DNA of 64,000 nucleotides from Hyphomonas sp. (GTDB taxonomy: Bacteria; Pseudomonadota; Alphaproteobacteria; Caulobacterales; Hyphomonadaceae): positions 62,001-126,000 of the forward strand of contig NZ_JALHLS010000007.1 of assembly GCF_022844445.1 (NCBI RefSeq), read 5' to 3'. Shown piece by piece: positions 1 through 10,498 of the stretch. Every line of letters begins with the position of its first letter. Positions within the stretch are counted from its first letter, which is position 1. The position numbers and the translations under genes were made by a program. The notes beneath the pieces were generated by a model, which worked only from the letters and a program-made list of their open reading frames with translations, was not told the origin of the DNA and made no database searches.

Positions 1-3000
1 AGGTTGTAGGCGGCCGGGACAACCAGGAGGGCCACCGTCACGGCGGCAATCGCGCCGAAGAAGATGACGATGCCGATGGCAGTGCGCGTTTCGGCACCGG
101 CCCCGTGGGTGAAGATCAGAGGCAGGGCGCCGGCGGCCGTTGTCATCCCGGTCATCAGGATCGGACGGAATCGGGCGAGGGCGGCTTCCTTGAGCGCGAC
201 GTCGAATTCCTTGCCCTGGTCGCGCAGCTGGTTGGCGAACTCGACCACGAGAATCCCGTTCTTGGCCGCCAGTCCCACGAGCATGATAAGACCGATCTGG
301 GTATAGATATTCAACGTCTGGCCGGTCAGCCACAGGCCCATCATGCCGCCGGCGAGCGTCGCCGGCACGCACAGCATGATGATCAGCGGGTGGACCCAGC
401 TTTCGAACTGCGCAGCGAGTACGAGGAAGACGATCAGAAGGCCGAGGCCGAAGACGAAGAGGATGGACGAGCCGGCGGAGCGGAACTCGAGCGACTGGCC
501 CTTGAAGTCGATCTGGGCTTCCTCCGGCAGCACGTCCCGGGCGACCCGCTCCATCCCATCAAGAGCGGCGCCGAGGTTCACGCCGGGCGCGAGGTTGGCA
601 TCAATGGTGATGGCGCGTACGCGGTTGTACCGGTTCAGCGTCGGGCTGTCGGCGAACGGCACGATGGTGACGACGCTGGCGAGGGGGACGAGTTCGCCGG
701 AGCGGGCTGAGCGCACATAGATGTTCTGGACGTCGTTGGGTGTCGACTGTTCCGAACGCAGGCCCTCGAGGATGACGTCATACTCTTCGCCATTGTCGAT
801 ATAGGTCGTCACCCGGCGCGAGCCGAGCATGGTCTGCAGGGTCGATCCGATTTCGGAGACGGTCACGCCGAGGTCGGAGGCACGCTGGTAATTGATCTGT
901 ATCCGGTACTGCGGCTGGGTTTCCTTATAGTCCCAGTCGACGTCTGTGATGCCGGGATTGTTCGCTTCGAGAGCCGCGACGAAGGTGTCGCGCCATTCCA
1001 CGACCTGTTCGTAGGAGGGGCCGCCGATGACGAACTGGACCGGCTTGCCGCCGCCGCCGGCAAGGCCCTGGCGCATGATCGCGAAGGCGCGGATGCCGGG
1101 CAGGTCGGAGAGCTTGCCGTTGATCTCGTTGATCACCTCATCGGCAGGGCGCCGGTCGCCCCATTCGGCCAGCACGGCGACGACGTTGCCCTGGTTGTAG
1201 GCATTGGAGCCAAAGCCCGGGGCGCGGACGAGCAGTCGGCTGATCTCGCCGGATTCCGTATACGGAAGGAGGCGCCGCTCTATCTCGTCGAGGTATTTCG
1301 ACATGTACTCGAAGGAGGCGCCTTCCGGGCCTCGCACGGTCACGAAGAAGCTGCCACGGTCCTCGCGCGGCGTGTATTCCTGTCCGAGCGTCTGGAACAG
1401 GAACCAGATCGATCCAAAGGCGGCGAGGAGGCCGGCGATCAGGAAGATCGGCGATTTGACCACGAGATCGAAGATCTTGCTGTAGAGCCACTTGATCCGG
1501 TCAAATACACTGTCGATCAGGTTGGGGATGACGGCCAAGGGACCCTTGCGCGATTCGCCGTGGGGTTTCAGGATCTTGGAGGCCAGCATCGGCGACAGGG
1601 TCAGCGCGACGAATCCGGAGATGGCGACAGAACCCGCAATGGCGACCGCAAACTCGGTGAACAGGCGCCCGGTATTGCCCTGCATGAACGTGATCGGGAT
1701 GAACACGGCCATGAGCACGAGCGTGGTGGCGACAACGGCAAAGCCGACCTGGCGCGTGCCGTTATAGGCGGCGACGAGCGGCGTTTCACCGAGCTCTTCC
1801 ATGCGCCGGTGGATGTTTTCGAGCACCACGATGGCGTCGTCCACGATCAGCCCGATGGCGAGCACGAGCGCAAGCAGCGTGAGGAGGTTCAGCGACAGGC
1901 CGAGCACGAGCAGGATGATGAACGTGCCGATCACCGAGACCGGCACGGTGACAGCCGGGATCAGCGTGGAGCGGAAACTGCCGAGGAAAAGGAAGATGAT
2001 GACGGTAACGAGGGCCACAGCGATGCCGAGCGTCAGCCAGACTTCCCGGATTGAGGCTTCGATGAAGACCGAGCTGTCGAAGGCGCGGTAGATCTGCATG
2101 CCGTCCGGCAAGGTGGTGTTGAGTTCGTCAGCGAGATCCTTGGCGGCCTGCGCAACATCCACGGTATTGGCGGTGGACTGCTTGACGATGCCGAGGCCGA
2201 CCATTGGCTGGCCATTGCCGCGGAAGGTCGTGCGATCATCCACGGTGCCGCGCTCGACACGGGCAACGTCGCCGAGACGGACGAGATAGCCTTCGCCCTG
2301 GGCGATCACGAGGCCGGCAAAGTCGTCCACCGTGCGGAAGGCGCGGTCGATGCGCATCGTATAATAAAGGTCGCCGGCTTCGAGGTTGCCGGCAGGCGCC
2401 TCGATGTTTTCGGAGCGCAGCGCGCGCTCGATGTCGGCGGCGACGAGGCCGCGCGCGGCAAGGGCGCGCCGGTCGATCCAGACCCGCATGGCATAGTCGC
2501 GCGCGCCGCCCACCTGGACGCGGGCAACGCCGTCCAGTGAGGAGAAGCGGTCAACGAGGTAGCGGTTGGCATAATCGGTGAGTTCCGGTGTCGCGAGCTT
2601 TTCGCTGGCGAGGTTCATCCAGAGAATCACGTCATCATCGGCGTCGGCCTTCTCGACTTCCGGCGGGTCGGCTTCGTCGGGCAGCAGGTCTACGATGCCG
2701 GACACGCGGTCGCGCACGTCGTTGGCGGCCGATTCAATATCCCGGTCGACACGGAATTCGATCGAGATGTTGGAGCGGCCGTCGGAAGAACGCGAGTTGA
2801 TGAAGCGCACGCCTTCGACACCGGCGATGCGGTCTTCGATGATCTGGGTGATGCGCGTCTCGATAACCGAGGCTGAGGCGCCCGGATAATTGGTCGAGAT
2901 CGAGACCACCGGGGGATCGATGTCCGGATACTCGCGCAGGGCAAGGCGTGTGAAAGACACGAGCCCGAACACGATGATGATCAGCGCAAGGACCGATGCG

Positions 3001-3038
3001 AAGACCGGCCGCTTGATCGAGGTATCCGACAACAGCAT
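1..3038 (-). CDS. RND-family efflux transporter permease (HAE1/AcrB-like), 3' part runs off the window
   Basis: Minus-strand frame open from ATG at 3038 to window edge: MLLSDTSIKRPVFASVLALIIIVFGLVSF...REYPDIDPPVVSI...; RND hallmark segments. Not in the ORF track because no stop lies in the window. Confidence 0.93.
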   Translation of the reverse strand, partial: MLLSDTSIKRPVFASVLALIIIVFGLVSFTRLALREYPDIDPPVVSISTNYPGASASVIETRITQIIEDRIAGVEGVRFINSRSSDGRSNISIEFRVDRDIESAANDVRDRVSGIVDLLPDEADPPEVEKADADDDVILWMNLASEKLATPELTDYANRYLVDRFSSLDGVARVQVGGARDYAMRVWIDRRALAARGLVAADIERALRSENIEAPAGNLEAGDLYYTMRIDRAFRTVDDFAGLVIAQGEGYLVRLGDVARVERGTVDDRTTFRGNGQPMVGLGIVKQSTANTVDVAQAAKDLADELNTTLPDGMQIYRAFDSSVFIEASIREVWLTLGIAVALVTVIIFLFLGSFRSTLIPAVTVPVSVIGTFIILLVLGLSLNLLTLLALVLAIGLIVDDAIVVLENIHRRMEELGETPLVAAYNGTRQVGFAVVATTLVLMAVFIPITFMQGNTGRLFTEFAVAIAGSVAISGFVALTLSPMLASKILKPHGESRKGPLAVIPNLIDSVFDRIKWLYSKIFDLVVKSPIFLIAGLLAAFGSIWFLFQTLGQEYTPREDRGSFFVTVRGPEGASFEYMSKYLDEIERRLLPYTESGEISRLLVRAPGFGSNAYNQGNVVAVLAEWGDRRPADEVINEINGKLSDLPGIRAFAIMRQGLAGGGGKPVQFVIGGPSYEQVVEWRDTFVAALEANNPGITDVDWDYKETQPQYRIQINYQRASDLGVTVSEIGSTLQTMLGSRRVTTYIDNGEEYDVILEGLRSEQSTPNDVQNIYVRSARSGELVPLASVVTIVPFADSPTLNRYNRVRAITIDANLAPGVNLGAALDGMERVARDVLPEEAQIDFKGQSLEFRSAGSSILFVFGLGLLIVFLVLAAQFESWVHPLIIMLCVPATLAGGMMGLWLTGQTLNIYTQIGLIMLVGLAAKNGILVVEFANQLRDQGKEFDVALKEAALARFRPILMTGMTTAAGALPLIFTHGAGAETRTAIGIVIFFGAIAAVTVALLVVPAAYN

Positions 3039-3044
3039 GGCGGC

Positions 3045-4226
3045 CTACTCCCGGTTTGCCGCAGACGGCTCTCCGCCTCCGCCTGGTGACCCTGCCAGTG
3101 ATGGCTTGAGGACAGCTTCGTCCTGTAGCTTGATCGGGGCGCCTTCGCGCAGGCGCAGGGCGCCTTCGGTGACGACCCGCTGATCTGGCCCGAGGCCGCT
3201 CAGCACTTCGACGCGGCCGTTCTGGCGCAGGCCAACATCGATCTTCACGCGGTTGGCCACCGGTCCCTGGTCGCCGTCAGCGACGACCCAGACATAGGTG
3301 TCCGGGCCCAGCGGCGTCAGCGCGCCTTCCGGCACGGAGAGCGCTTCGCGCGGCTCGGCCAGCAATGTGACGGCCGCGAACATGCCGGCTTTCAGGAGCC
3401 CGTCATCGTTGGGGATCATCGCGCGCACACGGACCGACCGGGTGACGGGGTCAATGGTGTTGTTGATACTGTCGACGATGCCCTTGAAGGTGCGACCCGG
3501 GATGTCGGCCGAGCGGGCTTCGATTTCAAGGCCGGGCTGGAGGCTTGTTAGGAAGATCGACGGTACCGCAAAATCGAGACGCATGACGCTGTCGTCGATC
3601 AGGGTGGCCACGACATCGCCCGGGCGTATGAGAGAGCCGACGGAGACCTTGCGGAAGCCGAGCACGCCGTCGAACGGGGCAACCAGGACGCGGTCGCGCT
3701 GGCGCGACTGGACCGCGCGCAGCTGGGCCGCCGCGGCGTTGGCATTGCGGCGGGCGACATCGAGTTCGGCCTGTGAGACGGCGCCCTGCGCCGTCAACGG
3801 CTCCAGCCGGGCGAGTTCCTGATTGGCCTGGGCGAGTTCGGCTTCGGCGCCTTCAACGAGCGCGGTCTGCTCGCGCTGGGCCAGCGAGACAAGCGTCTTG
3901 CCCGCTTTTACGCGCTCGCCATCCTCGAAATAGACGGCGGTGACGCGGTCGGATGCGGAGAGCGTCAGGTCGGCACGTTCGTTGGCTTCCAGCGTACCGA
4001 TGGCTTCGACGCGGTTGGCGAACATCTCGGTACGGACGGGTTCGGCGAATACGCTGGCCGGGGGCGGTCCGCCGCCGCCCGCGCCGGGGCCGCGGGCCGC
4101 AACGACCGTGTCATGCTGTGTCAGCGCGGGGATCCCGTAGAAGTAGCCCGCTGCGCCGAGGAGGCCCAGAACGGAGACAACGCCCAAGCCGCGCATGATG
4201 GAGCCTGCGAGTGTGCTCTTCGTCAT
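3045..4226 (-). CDS. RND efflux periplasmic adaptor (membrane fusion protein)
   Basis: 393 aa; N-terminal TM and adaptor barrel/lipoyl-type sequence; lies directly upstream of the RND permease. Confidence 0.92.
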   Translation of the reverse strand: MTKSTLAGSIMRGLGVVSVLGLLGAAGYFYGIPALTQHDTVVAARGPGAGGGGPPPASVFAEPVRTEMFANRVEAIGTLEANERADLTLSASDRVTAVYFEDGERVKAGKTLVSLAQREQTALVEGAEAELAQANQELARLEPLTAQGAVSQAELDVARRNANAAAAQLRAVQSRQRDRVLVAPFDGVLGFRKVSVGSLIRPGDVVATLIDDSVMRLDFAVPSIFLTSLQPGLEIEARSADIPGRTFKGIVDSINNTIDPVTRSVRVRAMIPNDDGLLKAGMFAAVTLLAEPREALSVPEGALTPLGPDTYVWVVADGDQGPVANRVKIDVGLRQNGRVEVLSGLGPDQRVVTEGALRLREGAPIKLQDEAVLKPSLAGSPGGGGEPSAANRE

Positions 4227-5677
4227 GGATTTTCTTCCTGCTGCGCCCTGAAGGCGGCGAGTTCTTCGTCCGTCCAGATGCCGCCGAGGCTGCGATAGGC
4301 GCGGACGGCGCGGCGGGCGATTTCGGCTTCGTTGACGGCAAGCTGGTCTTCGGCTGACAGCAGGGTGCGTTGTGCGTCGAGCACATCGAGGGACGAGTCG
4401 AGGCCTTCCTGGAAGCGCATCCGGGCGAGTTCGAAGGAGCGGCGTGCGGCGGTGAGGGCGGCTTCCAGGTCGGCGCGGCGCTCGCGCTCGGTGAGGTAGT
4501 TCGACAGTGTCGTCTCGGTTTCGGAGAGCGCGTCGAGGACGGTCGCCTCATAGTCAGCGACAGTGCCGAGCGTGCGGGCATCGCTGACATCGATCTGGGC
4601 GTAGACGCGGCGCAGGTCCGGGCCGGCCCAGCTGATCGACGGGCCAAAGGAGAGGCCGATGGAGTCTTCGTTGAAGGCGACGCCGGTGTCGGAAATGATC
4701 CCGAGCAGGCTGGCATTGAGCGTGATGCGCGGGAAAAGGTTGGCGCGGGCCACGTCGCCAAGCGCCAGCGCAGCGCCGATGCGGGCTTCGGCGAGGCGCA
4801 CGTCGGGGCGGCGGCGCAGCATCTCTTCCGGCGCGCCGGCGGTCAGCGGCGCCGTGAGGCGCGGCACGCGGGCGATGCGGGTGCCGTCGAGACTGGCGGT
4901 CAGGGCCGGTTGGGTGGCGGCGGAGCCGGTCAGGGCAGCGAGACGATTGCGCGAGGCCGCAATGGTCGCCCGGAAGGTCGGCAGGGAGGAGAGGGTGGTG
5001 CGGTACTGCGTCTCGGAGCGGTTGAGGTCGAGTTCGTTGGCGCGGCCGTTGTCGAACAGCGTACGCACGAGATCGAGGCTCTCCTGCTGCGCCGCGGCGT
5101 TGGCCTCGGCGACAGCGAGGCGCGCCTCGGCGCTGCGCAGGTCGATATAGGCGAGGGCGGTTTCCGACGCGATGGAGACGGCCAAATCGCGGCGCAGTTC
5201 GCGGGCGGCGGTCTCGTCATACCGGGCCGCTTCGATGGCCGCGCCGATGCGCCCGAACGCGTCGAATTCCCAGCCGGAGGCAAGGCCGAAATCTGCGCCG
5301 GCTTCGAAATTGTCGGCGCCGCCAACCGGGCGGCTGGCGCTGGCGCTGGCGGAAGAGGAGAGGGTGGGACTGCGGCCGAGGAGGGCAAGGCGCAGCAGGG
5401 CTTCGGCTTCGGCAACGGAATAGTCGGCGCCGCGCAGCACGGGCGAGGCTGTCAGGGCGGCCTCGACGAGGCGCTGCAGCTCGGGATCGTCAAACCCGGT
5501 CCACCAATCCGCGCTTGGGGCGCCGCCGCCGGACAGGGACGGGAAGGCTGCGCCGGAATCGACCCTGGCCGCTGCAGTGACGGGCGCTTCCGGCACGCCG
5601 GCGCATGCTGCAGCCATGAGGGCGGCAAGCGCGATGCCCGCAAGGCGAGCCGGCCGGGTGGGAGAAAACGTTGTCAT
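4223..5677 (-). CDS. Outer membrane efflux lipoprotein, NodT/OprM family
   Basis: 484 aa; lipoprotein-like N-terminus (AALMAAACAG), OEP repeats; 4-bp overlap with adaptor gene. Confidence 0.92.
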   Translation of the reverse strand: MTTFSPTRPARLAGIALAALMAAACAGVPEAPVTAAARVDSGAAFPSLSGGGAPSADWWTGFDDPELQRLVEAALTASPVLRGADYSVAEAEALLRLALLGRSPTLSSSASASASRPVGGADNFEAGADFGLASGWEFDAFGRIGAAIEAARYDETAARELRRDLAVSIASETALAYIDLRSAEARLAVAEANAAAQQESLDLVRTLFDNGRANELDLNRSETQYRTTLSSLPTFRATIAASRNRLAALTGSAATQPALTASLDGTRIARVPRLTAPLTAGAPEEMLRRRPDVRLAEARIGAALALGDVARANLFPRITLNASLLGIISDTGVAFNEDSIGLSFGPSISWAGPDLRRVYAQIDVSDARTLGTVADYEATVLDALSETETTLSNYLTERERRADLEAALTAARRSFELARMRFQEGLDSSLDVLDAQRTLLSAEDQLAVNEAEIARRAVRAYRSLGGIWTDEELAAFRAQQEENP

Positions 5678-5867
5678 TTGCCTCGACAGATAGACGCAGA
5701 ACCTTACCGATCAAGCCAATGCACGGCCTGGGCCTGTTCAGCCCCTTTTTAGGAGCATAAACGCTTTCGGGGCGGAAGTCCGTCGGTTCGGGCCTGTTTA
5801 TTTTGCCGTCACTGTGATTTTCCCGCTGAAACAGGCGAATCCGGACTGTTTACGGGTTCGGGATGGA

Positions 5868-7313
5868 TCAGGCCGGGACTTCCTCGCCCCTGGCCAGGCG
5901 CGTGTTGCGGCGGGCAAAGAGCAAGTAGAGCACCAGTCCGGCGCCGTTCCAGATGAAGAAGTTCACCTGGGTGGATACGGGCAGGCTGACGAAGAGGTAG
6001 AGGCAGCCCGCAATGCAGCCTGCGCCGACCAGCGGCCAGAGCGGCGCCTTGAACAGGCGGGCGCGCTGCGGCTGCTGCACGCGAAGGACGATGAGACTGG
6101 CGCCCACGGCAATGAACGCCGCCAGCGTGCCCGCATTCGCCAGGGCAGCGAGTTCCCCGAGGCTGAAGAGGCCGGCAATCACCGCCATCAGGAGGGCAGT
6201 GACGGCGGTCATCAGCACCGGTGTGCCGCGCTTCTCGCTGACCCGGGCAAGGCGGCGGGGCAGCATGCCGTCCCGTGCCATGACGAAGAAGATGCGGCTC
6301 TGGCCGTACATGAAGGCGAGCAGCACCGTCGGCAGGGCGACGATGGCGGCGCCGGCGATGACGGTGGCGGCAAGGTCGCTGCCGAGGGTGCGGGCGATAT
6401 GGGCGAGGGGTTCGCCCGAGGCCGCAAATTCCAGGAACGGCATGGCACCGATCGCGGCAGCGGCGACGGCGAGGTAGATCAGGACGCAGACCAGCATCGA
6501 GCCAACGATACCGATGGTCAGGTCGCGTCCCGGGTTCTTCGTCTCCTCGGCGGCGGTGGAGACGGCGTCGAAGCCGTAGAAGGCGAAGAAGATGATGGCC
6601 GCGGCGGCCATCACGCCGACCGAGACAGCCTCGCCGTTCACGTTGATCTCGTTCTTGCCGAAGCCGTAAGGCATGAAGGGCGACAGGTTGGCCGGATCGA
6701 AGTGCGGCGCGGCGATGGCGACGAAAGCGGCGAGTGCGGCGACCTTTACGACCACGAGCACGGCATTGATGGTGGCGCTCTCGCGCATGCCGAACATGAG
6801 GAGGCCGGCAACGACGCCGACAATGCCGACGGCGGGCAGGTTGACGAGGCCAGGCGTGTCAGTGCCGAAAGGGCCGCTCGTGAGGTAGTCGGGCAGGCCC
6901 CAGCCGATGCTGTCCAGAAAGCCGTTGAAGTAGCCGGACCAGCCGACGGCCACCGCCGAGACGACGAGCGAATACTCGAGGATCAGGCTCCATCCGATGA
7001 TCCAGGCGAGGCCTTCGCCGAGGGCGGCGTAGCTGTAGGTATAGGCGCTCCCGGAGGCGGGGATCATCGTCGCGAGTTCAGCATAGGCGAGGGCCGCGAA
7101 GACGCAGACCCCGCCTGCGATCAGAAAGGACAGCATCACGGCCGGGCCGGCCTTGGCCGCGCCGACGCCGATCAGCGTATAGATGCCGGTGCCGACGATG
7201 GCGCCGACGCCGAGGGCGATCAGGTGCGGCCAGCTGAGCGTGGGCTTCAGGCGGGTGCCGTGCTCGAAGGTTGTGATCGTGTCGATCGACCGCCGCCGCG
7301 TGATGAATGACAT
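5868..7313 (-). CDS. APC-family amino acid permease
   Basis: 481 aa; LIALGVGAIVGTGIYTLIGVGAAKAGPAVMLSF and ~12 hydrophobic segments. Confidence 0.92.
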   Translation of the reverse strand: MSFITRRRSIDTITTFEHGTRLKPTLSWPHLIALGVGAIVGTGIYTLIGVGAAKAGPAVMLSFLIAGGVCVFAALAYAELATMIPASGSAYTYSYAALGEGLAWIIGWSLILEYSLVVSAVAVGWSGYFNGFLDSIGWGLPDYLTSGPFGTDTPGLVNLPAVGIVGVVAGLLMFGMRESATINAVLVVVKVAALAAFVAIAAPHFDPANLSPFMPYGFGKNEINVNGEAVSVGVMAAAAIIFFAFYGFDAVSTAAEETKNPGRDLTIGIVGSMLVCVLIYLAVAAAAIGAMPFLEFAASGEPLAHIARTLGSDLAATVIAGAAIVALPTVLLAFMYGQSRIFFVMARDGMLPRRLARVSEKRGTPVLMTAVTALLMAVIAGLFSLGELAALANAGTLAAFIAVGASLIVLRVQQPQRARLFKAPLWPLVGAGCIAGCLYLFVSLPVSTQVNFFIWNGAGLVLYLLFARRNTRLARGEEVPA

Positions 7314-7400
7314 GCGCTTTGTTCCCCGCCGCCCGTGGCTGGCGCCACCTTAGTGTGGCGCCGCCGGATGGGAACTCTGTTTCTCGGGCCTGCCGAACCC

Positions 7401-8207
7401 CTAGAAGTTGACGCGGCTCGAGACGGCGCCGTCAACGACCAGGTTGGAGCCGGTCGTGTAGCTGGAGCGGGGCGAGGCGAGGAAGACGGCGGCGTCCGCA
7501 ATCTCCTGGGCCGTCGCGCAGCGGCCGGTGGGGTTGCGGGCGTTGGCCGCGGCGAAGAAGTCCGGCGCGTTCTTTTTCACCGTGTCCCAGACGCCGCCTT
7601 CGAAGAAGACCATGCCGGGGGAGACCACGTTCACGCGGATGCGCGCCTTGGCGTACTGGCGGGCGAGGCCCTTGGCCATGTGAATGAGCGCGGCCTTGAT
7701 CGGGCCGTAACTGTCAGCGCGGTCGGCCTGCGCGGCGGAAACCGAGGAGATGATGACGAAAGCCGCATCGCCCGAGGCTTCGGCGCCCTTGGCGAGAAGG
7801 GGCTGGGCGGCCTCGAAGGCATTGACGGCAGCGAGCACGTCGAGCTTGAAGTTCTGCTCCCAGGCGGCGACATCATTGCCCTGCGCCATGGCGCCGGCAT
7901 TGGAGATCAGAAGGTCCAGCCCCCCCAGCTCGCCGGCAGCGGACTTGATCCAGGCTTGCAGGGCAGGGCCGTCTGTAACGTCCACCGAAGCGCCCGTGGC
8001 TTTTACGCCGAGGGCTTTGAGCTCTGCCACGGCCGCCGCGACCTGATCTGCATTGCGCGCGCAGACGCCGACATTCGCGCCCTCTTTTGCGAGCGTGTCG
8101 GCGATGGCGCGGCCGATACCGCGCGTGCCGCCGAGGATGAGGGCGTTCTTGCCCTTGAGCTGGAGATCCATGGATGTCGTTTCCTTCCTGTTTTTGTGAT
8201 GGCCCAT
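7401..8207 (-). CDS. SDR-family oxidoreductase
   Basis: TRGIGRAIA Rossmann motif, NAG motif (SNAGAMAQ), SYGPIKAAL catalytic YxxxK. Confidence 0.92.
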   Translation of the reverse strand: MGHHKNRKETTSMDLQLKGKNALILGGTRGIGRAIADTLAKEGANVGVCARNADQVAAAVAELKALGVKATGASVDVTDGPALQAWIKSAAGELGGLDLLISNAGAMAQGNDVAAWEQNFKLDVLAAVNAFEAAQPLLAKGAEASGDAAFVIISSVSAAQADRADSYGPIKAALIHMAKGLARQYAKARIRVNVVSPGMVFFEGGVWDTVKKNAPDFFAAANARNPTGRCATAQEIADAAVFLASPRSSYTTGSNLVVDGAVSSRVNF

Positions 8208-8433
8208 TCTGGAGGTAAACGGCGGCGAGTCCAGTCAGGCGCCCCGGCGAGGGATCTGGGCGCGCCGCTTTGAGGCACTTGGGCGCAGCCAACGGTCTCG
8301 TCCCATTTAACATGCCGGGTTCCGCGGGTAGCATGATAGCCTGAGAGGAACATCTGGCATTCCGCCAAGATCACCGGCATTTCAGCCGGTAGCGGGCTCA
8401 TGCAATGAGCCCTCGGACCTTGAGGGTCTGACC

Positions 8434-9486
8434 ATGGAACAGATCCCGACCGAGCAAATGGAAGCTGCGAGCACGCTGGCTGTTGTCGTCTCGTCGAACG
8501 AACCGCTGCTCCTTCTTTCAGAGGACCAGAAAGTGATCGCGGCGAGCGCGTCCTTCTGCCGGGCTTTCGACATCGATTCCAGGAACGTAACCCGCAAGCA
8601 CGTCCGGGAACTTGGAAACGGGGAGTGGGACATGCCGAATCTGGCCTCGCTTCTGGCAGCGACCGCGTCGGGCAGTGCGCAGATCGAAGCGTATGAGATC
8701 GACCTGCGCAGACCTGGCCAGGGCGTGCGCAATCTCATCGTTAATGCGCGGACACTGGACGATGGCGACAGGAGCCGCGTCCGGGTGCTGATGGCGGTCA
8801 ACGACGTGACGGAGGCGCGCGCCGAGGCGCGGATGAAGGATGAACTTGTCCGCAGGAATGCGATCCTGTTGCAGGAAGTCCAGCACCGCGTGGCCAACAG
8901 CCTGCAGATCATTGCGAGCGTGCTGATGCAGAGCGCGCGCCGGGTGCAGTCTGAGGAGGTGCGCGGGCATCTCAGGAATGCCCATAGCCGCGTCATGTCG
9001 ATCGCGGCGCTGCAACGCCAGCTCTCGACAACGAAGAGCGGGCCTGTGGACCTGCGCGCTTACCTGACGCAGCTGGCCCAGAGCCTGGGCGCCTCGATGA
9101 TCGAGGACCCCGACAAGCTCTCGATCTCGGTCAATGTCGACGACAGTACGGTCGGCCCGGATGTCTCTGTCAGCTTGGGTCTGATCGTCACGGAGCTGGT
9201 GATCAACGCCCTGAAACATGCCTTTCCCGACCAGCCCTCCGGCGTGATCCTGATCGATTATCACGCGGCAGGGGATGACTGGACCCTGTCGGTGACCGAC
9301 AACGGCATCGGCATGCCGGAAGGCAAGGATGCGCCGAAGGCAGGCCTTGGAACAGGCATCGTCGAAGCGTTGTCAAAGAATCTGCTGGGCGAGATCGAAG
9401 TAAGCAATGCCGGTCCCGGCACGGCGGTGACGATCCGGCACCGCGAGAATGCAAATAGCAAAAACATGCTTTCTGACGCAGTCTAG
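8434..9486 (+). CDS. Sensor histidine kinase (HisKA_2/HWE-like)
   Basis: H-box LQEVQHRVANSLQIIASVL and HATPase region (ELVINALKHAFP, DNGIGMPE). Confidence 0.9.
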   Translation: MEQIPTEQMEAASTLAVVVSSNEPLLLLSEDQKVIAASASFCRAFDIDSRNVTRKHVRELGNGEWDMPNLASLLAATASGSAQIEAYEIDLRRPGQGVRNLIVNARTLDDGDRSRVRVLMAVNDVTEARAEARMKDELVRRNAILLQEVQHRVANSLQIIASVLMQSARRVQSEEVRGHLRNAHSRVMSIAALQRQLSTTKSGPVDLRAYLTQLAQSLGASMIEDPDKLSISVNVDDSTVGPDVSVSLGLIVTELVINALKHAFPDQPSGVILIDYHAAGDDWTLSVTDNGIGMPEGKDAPKAGLGTGIVEALSKNLLGEIEVSNAGPGTAVTIRHRENANSKNMLSDAV

Positions 9487-9558
9487 GAACCGTATGACTT
9501 CTGAAACGCTATTCCTTCTTAGACTTCTGAGAAACTTTATCCGTGACCGGAATATTCC

Positions 9559-9933
9559 ATGAGAAACGGCAAGGCTGTCGTCCTTATCGTCGAGGATGAA
9601 ATGCTGATCAGGATGGGCGCCATCGACCTCGTGCTGTCGGCCGGGTATGAGGCGCTGGACGCGCGCGATGCCGACGAGGCGATCCGCATCCTTGAGGCGC
9701 GGCTCGATATCGATCTGGTGTTCACCGACGTCCAGATGCCGGGCACGATGGATGGTATCAAGCTGGCCAACTATATCCGCGGGCGCTGGCCGCCGGTAAG
9801 GCTACTGGTAGCATCGGGCAATGCGATCCTCGAGGAGAGCAGCCTGCCTGCGGGGAGCCGGTTTTTCGCCAAGCCTTATGACGACCACGCCATCACCGAT
9901 GCCATGGCGCTCCTGCTGGCGGAAGCGAGCTGA
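9559..9933 (+). CDS. Single-domain response regulator
   Basis: Receiver: VVLIVEDEMLIR, DLVFTDVQMPG, FAKPY; immediately downstream of the kinase. Confidence 0.9.
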   Translation: MRNGKAVVLIVEDEMLIRMGAIDLVLSAGYEALDARDADEAIRILEARLDIDLVFTDVQMPGTMDGIKLANYIRGRWPPVRLLVASGNAILEESSLPAGSRFFAKPYDDHAITDAMALLLAEAS

Positions 9934-10012
9934 AGGCGGCCCTGCTACTGTGAACCGCAATTGCGCCTCCAATTGAAGCCAAGAACAGGTCTTCAGGAGA
10001 ACCGCCTAACTT

Positions 10013-10159
10013 ATGAAGCGTTCACGCGGTTCAGAAGAGAAGATAATTGAGATGCTGCAGGAGAAAGAGGCGGCGGTGACCGTCGCGGATCTTTGCCGGA
10101 AGTCCGGGAAGTTATCGGCCGCCGTCTACGGCAGGAAGACGAAGTTCGGCGGCATGCCG
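10013..10159 (+). pseudogene. Truncated IS3-family transposase OrfA remnant
   Basis: MKRSRGSEEKIIEMLQEKEAAVTVADLCRKSGKLSAAVYGRKTKFGGM resembles the IS3 OrfA N-terminus; homology ends abruptly and the rest is unrelated. Confidence 0.7.
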
Positions 10160-10175
10160 ACCGTCCGTGCACAAC

Positions 10176-10412
10176 TCAACTCTTCATTCTTGCGCCGGCG
10201 CCACCCTTTTGATCCTTCGCGATAAAAGCGACACCGCCAACCTCGAGTGCTCGTTGGATTGCATCCAAGTTAGGTCCGGTGCTGCGATCCGGACCGCGAT
10301 CACTTTCAATGCGCCTGATTGTGGCGAGCGACACTCCGCTCTCGTCTGCGAGCTTCTGCTGACTCCAATCGAGCAATGCCCGCGCTGCCCTTATCTGGCC
10401 TGATGTAAGCAT
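10176..10412 (-). CDS. Small XRE-family HTH transcriptional regulator
   Basis: 78 aa; IRAARALLDWSQQKLADESGVSLATIRRIES HTH. Confidence 0.8.
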   Translation of the reverse strand: MLTSGQIRAARALLDWSQQKLADESGVSLATIRRIESDRGPDRSTGPNLDAIQRALEVGGVAFIAKDQKGGAGARMKS

Positions 10413-10498
10413 TATTATAACTCATGTGCGTTTTTTTGTTGCACGCTCTTGGCGCATGTGATACATTCTCTCTCACAGCATACTCAAAGGTGCGGAAA

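Noticed and set aside
4370-5752. 460-aa plus-strand ORF opposite the OprM/NodT gene
   Set aside because: Antisense shadow frame with Gly/Ala-rich composition; the opposite-strand efflux protein is well supported.
5814-7310. 498-aa plus-strand ORF antisense to the amino-acid permease
   Set aside because: GC-rich antisense artefact; low-complexity Glu/Asp/Gly/Ala/His composition; the opposite strand encodes a clear APC permease.
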